Origin: JACRCE01 sp038043305
GTDB lineage: Bacteria; Desulfobacterota; GWC2-55-46
Direction of reading: 5' to 3'
DNA length: 9,603 bases
NCBI GenBank assembly: GCA_038043305.1
Contig: JBBTCG010000114.1
Span: forward strand, 1 to 9,603
Positions 5,231 to 9,603 of the stretch are shown one piece after another. The translations under genes and the position numbers were made by a program. Position 1 is the stretch's first letter; each line of letters starts with the position of its first letter. The notes beneath the pieces are model-generated. The model saw only the letters and a program-made list of their open reading frames with translations, was not told where the DNA came from and searched no databases.

Positions 5231-6322
5231 TTGGTAGTGGATAAAGACGTCTTGAAATATTGGCTTGCCCTTACAAGGACCAAGGCGGCCGGTAAGGCCG
5301 GGCTCCTCAAAGACGTGCTTTCTCGTTTTTCGGAGCCTGAAAACCTGTTCAGGGAGACTACCCGGGCGCTTGATACCCTGTCCCCTGAGGCGGCCTCGAT
5401 TGTCAGGGGCTTTGACGACTGGCTCTGGGTTGACGAGGAGATAGGCCGCATAGAGGCCGCCGGAGCAATCGTCTTCACTTTCAATGACCTCCGCTATCCG
5501 GCCGCTCTCAGGGAGATAGACGTCCCGCCGTGCCTGTTGTATGCGAAAGGCGCGGCGCTTGACTCGCTGAATAACCCGGCAGCGGCGTTGGTCGGCACAA
5601 GGAGGCCGACTCATTACGGCCTGCGCGTGGCCGAAACGATTGCAAGGGGGCTTGCGTCAATGGGCGTTACCGTGGTGAGCGGCATGGCCAGGGGGTGCGA
5701 CGCCGCGGCTCACAAGGGGGCGCTTCAAGCGGGCGGTGTTACGGTTGCGGTGTTCGGCACGGGCGTTGACGTCGTCTATCCAAGGGACAACGCAAAGTTA
5801 TATGAGGATATAGTTGCGAGGGGGGTCGTGCTGTCGGAGTTTCCCATGTCAACGCAGCCAAGGACATACAACTTTCCGCAAAGAAACAGGATCATAAGCG
5901 GCATATCCAAAGGCGTCGTGGTAGTAGAGGCGCCCTTCAGAAGCGGCGCGCTGATGACGGCGCGTCTTGCGCTTGAGGCCAACAGGGAGGTCATGGCCGT
6001 GCCGGGCGCGGTTACGTCGGCACAGAGCCGCGGTACTAACGGCCTCATAAAACAAGGGGCGCATCTTGTTGAAAGCGCCTCTGATGTGATGTCCGTGCTT
6101 GGCTTCCCGCTTGTAAAGACGGAGCGCCAGAGTTCAAGTCTGGAGTTGAGCATAGATGAGGCTGTTGTCTGGAATACGCTCGGCGATGAGCCGTCGCATA
6201 TAGATACGGTTCTTGATAAAGCGAAGCTCACACCCAACAGGGCCGCGGCCATTCTGATTGAAATGGAGCTAAAGGGGTTTATCCGGCAGCTTCCCGGAAA
6301 CCGTATTGTAAAGCTGTTATGA
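5231..6322 (+). CDS. dprA: DNA-processing protein DprA
   Basis: DprA (Smf) binds incoming single-stranded DNA in the cytoplasm and loads RecA during natural transformation; it is also kept in many species not known to be transformable. The 363-residue product is complete: an N-terminal helical region (about 1-75), the Rossmann-like DprA domain (about 85-290) with ALVGTRRPTHYG (119-130), SGMARGCD (150-157), FGTGVDVVYP, LSEFP, the NFPQRNRIISG segment and VPGAVTS, and a C-terminal winged-helix domain (about 305-363). The start is uncertain: TTG at 5231 has GAGGGG at 5217-5222 and AAGG at 5224-5227, while GTG at 5237, two codons on, is also well placed relative to AAGG. Both are non-ATG, which may mean modest translation. 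It sits just ahead of topA, a common gene order. A DNA-uptake link to the pilus-type ATPase in the window is possible but unproven. Confidence 0.95.
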   Translation: MVVDKDVLKYWLALTRTKAAGKAGLLKDVLSRFSEPENLFRETTRALDTLSPEAASIVRGFDDWLWVDEEIGRIEAAGAIVFTFNDLRYPAALREIDVPPCLLYAKGAALDSLNNPAAALVGTRRPTHYGLRVAETIARGLASMGVTVVSGMARGCDAAAHKGALQAGGVTVAVFGTGVDVVYPRDNAKLYEDIVARGVVLSEFPMSTQPRTYNFPQRNRIISGISKGVVVVEAPFRSGALMTARLALEANREVMAVPGAVTSAQSRGTNGLIKQGAHLVESASDVMSVLGFPLVKTERQSSSLELSIDEAVVWNTLGDEPSHIDTVLDKAKLTPNRAAAILIEMELKGFIRQLPGNRIVKLL

Positions 6323-6323
6323 T

Positions 6324-6351
6324 TTGATTCATTGAAAGATTGCATTATAAT
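6324..6351 (+). promoter_or_regulatory. sigma70-type promoter upstream of topA
   Basis: TTGATT (6324-6329) and a perfect TATAAT (6346-6351) are separated by 16 bases in the AT-rich gap after dprA. The -35 box starts two bases after the dprA stop codon. Transcription would begin near 6358, giving a leader of about 40 bases before the topA ATG. This suggests topA can be transcribed separately from dprA. Confidence 0.6.
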
Positions 6352-6397
6352 TGTTACGTTTGAGACGGAATAAACCTTGAGGCGGTAAAGATACACC

Positions 6398-8539
6398 ATG
6401 GGAAAATCGCTTGTAATAGTGGAATCGCCTGCAAAGGCCAAGACCATCAATAAATTCCTCGGCAAGGAGTTTGTGGTGCTGGCCTCCATAGGGCACATAA
6501 AAGACTTGCCCAAGAGCAAGCTCGGGATTGATATTGACAACGGCTTTGAGCCGCGCTATGAGCTTATAAAGGGCAAGGTCGCAGTGGTCAAGGAGCTTAA
6601 AAAGGCGGCTAAGGCCGCTGACAGGATATTCCTTGCGCCTGACCCTGACAGGGAGGGAGAGGCCATAGCCTGGCATATCGCGGAGGAGATAGATGCAAAG
6701 CGCGAAAAATGCTCCCGTGTGCTCTTTAACGAGATAACCGAAAGAGCGGTTAAAGAGGCCATAGCGCACCCTTTAGAGCTTGATCGCGACAAGTTCGAGG
6801 CACAGCAGGCCAGAAGGGTTCTTGACAGGCTTGTCGGATATCAGGTAAGCCCGATACTGTGGGAAAAGGTAAAGTACGGTTTGAGCGCGGGCAGGGTTCA
6901 GTCCGTTGCGGTGCGGCTGATATGCGACAGGGAGCGCGAGATATCGGCCTTTGTTCCAAAGGAGTACTGGTCAATCATTGGCGAGTTCAATGGCGGCGAG
7001 CCGGCCACCGACTTTATCGCCAAATTGGCGAAAAAGGACGGGGTAAAGGTAGAGCTGAATAATGAAGGGGACGCGCAGTCCGTGCTCAAGGCGCTTGAAG
7101 GCGCCGACTATTGCGTCTCATCCGTTGAGACCAAGGCAATAAACCGCCGTCCTGCCGCGCCGTTCACTACAAGCAAGCTCCAGCAGGAGGCCGCAAGGAA
7201 GCTGAGTTTTACCGCCAAGAAGACCATGATGATAGCCCAACAGCTTTACGAGGGCGTTGAGCTTGGCACCGAAGGCCCGGTGGGCCTTATCTCCTATATG
7301 AGGACCGACTCCACGCGCATATCGGCTGAGGCCGTGGCGCAGGCGCGCTCGTTCATAGAGACGAAGTACGGCAAGGATTATCTGCCGGCTTCAGTCAACG
7401 TATACAAGAGCAAGAAGGCGGCGCAGGACGCGCACGAGGCCATAAGACCGACATATCTTCATCATCCGCCGGACGAGGTAAAGGCGCATCTTACAAAAGA
7501 TCAGTTGAAGCTCTATCAGCTTATATGGAACAGGTTCATCGCCTGCCAGATGTCGCCCGCCATAATTGACCAGACACGCGCCGAGATAAGCGCGCGGGAA
7601 TATATATTCGCGGCAACGGGCTCCATAGTCAGGTTTCCGGGGTTCATGGCCGTGTACGTGGAGGGCACCGACGCAATCGAGGCCGATGAAGACGGCAAAC
7701 TGCCCGCGCTTAAAAAGGGCGAAGCAATACTGCTTCAGGCGCTTAACCCCAATCAGCACTTTACGCAGCCGCCCCCCCGTTTTACCGAGGCGTCGCTGGT
7801 TAAGGAGCTTGAGGAAAACGGCATAGGCCGCCCGTCCACTTACGCGGCCATCATCACAACCATACAGGACAGGGAGTACGTCGTTAAGGACAAGACGCAG
7901 CTAAAGCCCACGGAGCTTGGATTCCTCGTTACCGACCTGCTCGTCAAGAGTTTCCCTGAGATATTGAACGTCGAGTTCACGGCTCAGATGGAGGAGCGGC
8001 TTGACGGCATAGAGGAGGGCAAGGCCAAATGGCAAAGCGTCATGGGCGAGTTTTACGAGCCGTTCAAGGAAAGCCTTGACAAGGCGAAGGTGGACATGAA
8101 AAACATGAAGACCGAGGAGGTTCCAACCGACCTCGTTTGCGAGAAGTGCGGCAAGGGCATGGTGATAAAGTGGGGAAGGAACGGGAAGTTTCTGGCCTGT
8201 ACGGGATACCCTGAATGCAAGAACACCAAGGACTTCACCACCACGGAGGACGGGAAGGTGGCCGTCGTCGAGAAGATAGCGGAAACGGTTGACACGCCCT
8301 GCCCCAAGTGCGGTGCGCCCATGCTCTTAAAGAGCGGCAGGTTCGGGAAGTTCATTGCCTGCTCCAAGTATCCCGACTGCAAGACGACACAGCCGTATTC
8401 AACCGGCATCCCGTGTCCGAATAACGACGGCGGCGCACTCGTGGAGCGAAGGACGAAAAAAGGCGGCAGGGTCTTTTTCAGCTGCTCGCTCTACCCCAAG
8501 TGCGAATACGCTACATGGCAGTTGCCTAAGCAGGAGTAA
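6398..8539 (+). CDS. topA: DNA topoisomerase I (type IA)
   Basis: TopA relaxes negatively supercoiled DNA by cutting one strand through a 5'-phosphotyrosine link and passing the other strand through. The 713-residue product starts at ATG 6398 with the canonical MGKSLVIVESPAKAKTI, giving the Toprim Glu9; the Toprim acidic motif DPDREGE is at 82-88. The active-site tyrosine is Tyr300 in SYMRTDS (299-305). The tail carries topoisomerase-type zinc ribbons: Cys581, 584, 601 and 607; Cys635, 638, 655 and 661; and a third with Cys673, 696 and 702 only. In the third, CPNNDGG stands where a second Cys is expected, so this ribbon probably does not hold zinc in the normal way. Length and domain order are otherwise normal. 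The ribosome site is weak (GAGG at 6379-6382, rather far; AAAG closer). A promoter lies just upstream. Confidence 0.97.
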   Translation: MGKSLVIVESPAKAKTINKFLGKEFVVLASIGHIKDLPKSKLGIDIDNGFEPRYELIKGKVAVVKELKKAAKAADRIFLAPDPDREGEAIAWHIAEEIDAKREKCSRVLFNEITERAVKEAIAHPLELDRDKFEAQQARRVLDRLVGYQVSPILWEKVKYGLSAGRVQSVAVRLICDREREISAFVPKEYWSIIGEFNGGEPATDFIAKLAKKDGVKVELNNEGDAQSVLKALEGADYCVSSVETKAINRRPAAPFTTSKLQQEAARKLSFTAKKTMMIAQQLYEGVELGTEGPVGLISYMRTDSTRISAEAVAQARSFIETKYGKDYLPASVNVYKSKKAAQDAHEAIRPTYLHHPPDEVKAHLTKDQLKLYQLIWNRFIACQMSPAIIDQTRAEISAREYIFAATGSIVRFPGFMAVYVEGTDAIEADEDGKLPALKKGEAILLQALNPNQHFTQPPPRFTEASLVKELEENGIGRPSTYAAIITTIQDREYVVKDKTQLKPTELGFLVTDLLVKSFPEILNVEFTAQMEERLDGIEEGKAKWQSVMGEFYEPFKESLDKAKVDMKNMKTEEVPTDLVCEKCGKGMVIKWGRNGKFLACTGYPECKNTKDFTTTEDGKVAVVEKIAETVDTPCPKCGAPMLLKSGRFGKFIACSKYPDCKTTQPYSTGIPCPNNDGGALVERRTKKGGRVFFSCSLYPKCEYATWQLPKQE

Positions 8540-8544
8540 GAGGT

Positions 8545-8630
8545 CGTGATGCGTAGAAGTCCCCCCGATAAAGTCCCCCTGACAAGGGGGATTTAGGGGG
8601 TTGGGGGTTGAACCTTTTTTAAGCATCACG
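8545..8630. repeat. palindromic C/G-run repeat between topA and the response regulator
   Basis: The outer arms CGTGATGC (8545-8552) and GCATCACG (8623-8630) are exact reverse complements. Inside, AAGTCCCCCT (8571-8580) pairs with AGGGGGATTT (8585-8594, one G-T pair) around GACA. Upstream is a partial duplicate of the left half (AAGTCCCCC at 8558-8566). Downstream are two further G5 runs (8596-8600 and 8603-8607) and a run of six T (8615-8620). Hairpins with a CCCCCT-GACA-AGGGGG core recur in intergenic DNA of many bacteria, to my recollection; the family name is not known to me. It may also terminate topA transcription, although the T run is some 20 bases from the main hairpin. Confidence 0.65.
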
Positions 8631-8695
8631 GTCTTTAACAGGACACACTCATCTTGTTCCCGCGCCATTACCTGAAAAAGAAGTGAGGATCAGAG

Positions 8696-9445
8696 ATGAT
8701 AACGAGAGACGCAAAAAATATCTTTGTCGTTGACGACAGCATATTTTTCCGCACCAAACTGAGCGACATACTTGTTGAGGCCGGGCACAAGGTGAGGTTT
8801 GCCAAGGACGGCAGGGAGATTATAAACGAGCTTAAGATCGACTCGGACAGCATAGACCTGCTGATACTGGATTTACAGATGCCTGAGATAGACGGCTTCG
8901 GCGTCCTGAGGTGGCTCAAGGAAAACGGTTATGCCGGCAAGTTTCCGGTGCTTGTCGTTACCTCGGTGTACGAGCCGGGACACGTAATGGAGACGCTCAA
9001 GAACCTCGGCGCGACAGGACTGATGACAAAGGGGTTTACGCCTGAGCAGATAATCTTCAGGGTCAACAGGATACTTTTTCCGGGCAAGACCACAAACCGC
9101 GCGCCAAAGGTGCGCGTCCCGGTGTCAATGCCGGTTGACTTCACCATAGGAGAAAAGACGCTGACCGGATTTGTCCTTAATATCAGCGAAACCGGCATAT
9201 TCCTTCACACAAGGGCGGACATCCTCACGGGCGCCGTGATGCACATGAAGTTCACCCTGCCCGGCATCGAGCGTCTATTCGACCTCAAGGCCGTTGTCAA
9301 ATGGTCTACCGCGGACATTGACCGCAACACGCTGTTCGGCGGCTTCGGCATCATGTTCACTTCTCTGACTCAAGAGGAGCAGGACGACCTCAATCGGTTT
9401 ATTGACAACGAACTGAAAAGGCTTGGGGTAGAGGACGTGGTTTAG
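8696..9445 (+). CDS. response regulator with receiver and PilZ domains
   Basis: The 249-residue product has a receiver domain (about 8-128) with the acidic pair Asp13-Asp14, phospho-acceptor Asp59 (LILDLQMP), Thr89 and Lys112, so it should be phosphorylated by a histidine kinase. A PilZ-type domain follows (about 133-240), with RVPVSMPVDF and NISETG (162-167) near its start. PilZ domains bind cyclic di-GMP through RxxxR plus D/NxSxxG. Here the second motif is intact, but the first is altered: Arg140 has Ala136 four residues before it, with Arg135 shifted by one, so binding is uncertain. The layout matches the PilZ subgroup common in Deltaproteobacteria and Myxococcus. Such proteins often tune motility, pili or biofilm; the target here is unknown and no kinase is adjacent. 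The start ATG 8696 has GAGGA at 8685-8689. The stop codon overlaps the structured repeat. Confidence 0.93.
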   Translation: MITRDAKNIFVVDDSIFFRTKLSDILVEAGHKVRFAKDGREIINELKIDSDSIDLLILDLQMPEIDGFGVLRWLKENGYAGKFPVLVVTSVYEPGHVMETLKNLGATGLMTKGFTPEQIIFRVNRILFPGKTTNRAPKVRVPVSMPVDFTIGEKTLTGFVLNISETGIFLHTRADILTGAVMHMKFTLPGIERLFDLKAVVKWSTADIDRNTLFGGFGIMFTSLTQEEQDDLNRFIDNELKRLGVEDVV

Positions 9446-9603
9446 CAGGCCGCTGAAAAACGCCCATCTGCTGCGTTGTCTGCGTCGCTCCTCACTGCGA
9501 CGCACAACCCCCGATGGAAACATTCGGGGGCAGGCTCCGTGCGTCTCATTCGTCGCTCCTCGACGCCTTGCATCTGGCTGGGTTCCCATTGCGTCTTTTC
9601 ATT
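9445..9603 (+). repeat. second copy of the structured repeat, starting inside a stop codon; may continue past the window
   Basis: Nearly every block of the 2341-2480 element is present in the same order and orientation. The left arm GCAGGCCGC begins on the G of the TAG stop. Hairpins are TGCGTCGC (9481-9488) with GCGACGCA (9497-9504), CCCCCGA (9508-9514) with TCGGGGG (9524-9530) around loop TGGAAACAT, and CGTCG/CGACG near 9551-9565. Compared with the first copy it has 12 extra bases between two TCTGC direct repeats near 9467-9482, and about 13 extra bases before its right arm. TGAAAAACGC (9454-9463) still pairs with 9591-9601, with one bulged base, so an outer stem is kept. The true right end is not visible. 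Confidence 0.75.

Noticed and set aside
4886..5614. 242-residue antisense open frame across the LysM-dprA junction
   Set aside because: It crosses two supported genes and a hairpin and is rich in Arg and Pro without domain features.
5776..6540. 254-residue antisense open frame across the dprA end and topA start
   Set aside because: Both sense genes are unmistakable here, and the antisense product is low-complexity shadow without motifs.
8399..8668. 89-residue antisense open frame after topA
   Set aside because: Part of it is simply the translation of the C/G-run palindromic repeat (NPLNPPCQGDF) and the rest overlaps the topA tail.
9275..9589. 104-residue antisense open frame at the right end
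   Set aside because: Its first part is a translation of the structured repeat, and the remainder is antisense to the PilZ domain.

Overview
The window looks like ordinary chromosomal DNA from a Gram-negative bacterium of moderately high GC. All genes lie on the + strand and share one codon style, with heavy use of AGG for Arg and ATA for Ile, so nothing looks foreign. A lipoprotein of the YbgF/CpoB type, a type II secretion/type IV pilus ATPase and a LysM-dprA-topA gene order suggest a Desulfobacterota- or Nitrospirota-like lineage. That assignment is inference from gene content and style, not from a marker search.

Layout: (1) 3-331, the tail of an unidentified gene that overlaps by one base a small single-pass membrane protein. 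(2) 332-549, an intergenic region with a degenerate hairpin repeat and two strong stem-loops ahead of a complete GspE/PilB-family ATPase (550-2340). (3) 2341-2480, a structured repeat starting directly after that stop codon, then engB (ribosome-assembly GTPase, 2514-3098). (4) 3187-5146, a probable two-gene unit: a lipoprotein with coiled coil and TPR repeats, and a secreted LysM protein. (5) 5231-8539, dprA (RecA loader in transformation and recombination) and topA (topoisomerase I), with a good sigma70-type promoter just before topA. (6) 8545-8630, a palindromic C/G-run repeat, then a response regulator with a C-terminal PilZ domain (8696-9445). (7) 9445-9603, a second copy of the structured repeat, starting inside that gene's stop codon.

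The genes are a mix of housekeeping functions (engB, topA, dprA), envelope functions (TPR lipoprotein, LysM protein) and surface-machine or signalling functions (secretion/pilus ATPase, REC-PilZ). No gene cluster forms a new defence or biosynthetic system. The least explained content is between genes. One hairpin motif (C-rich arm, loop TAGAAACAT or a variant, G-rich arm, then CAGGCT) occurs in three intergenic regions. Its arms show one compensatory base-pair change, and in the two larger copies it sits inside a long outer stem with two further hairpins, like a cloverleaf. This looks like a dispersed structured repeat that is either mobile or acts in RNA.
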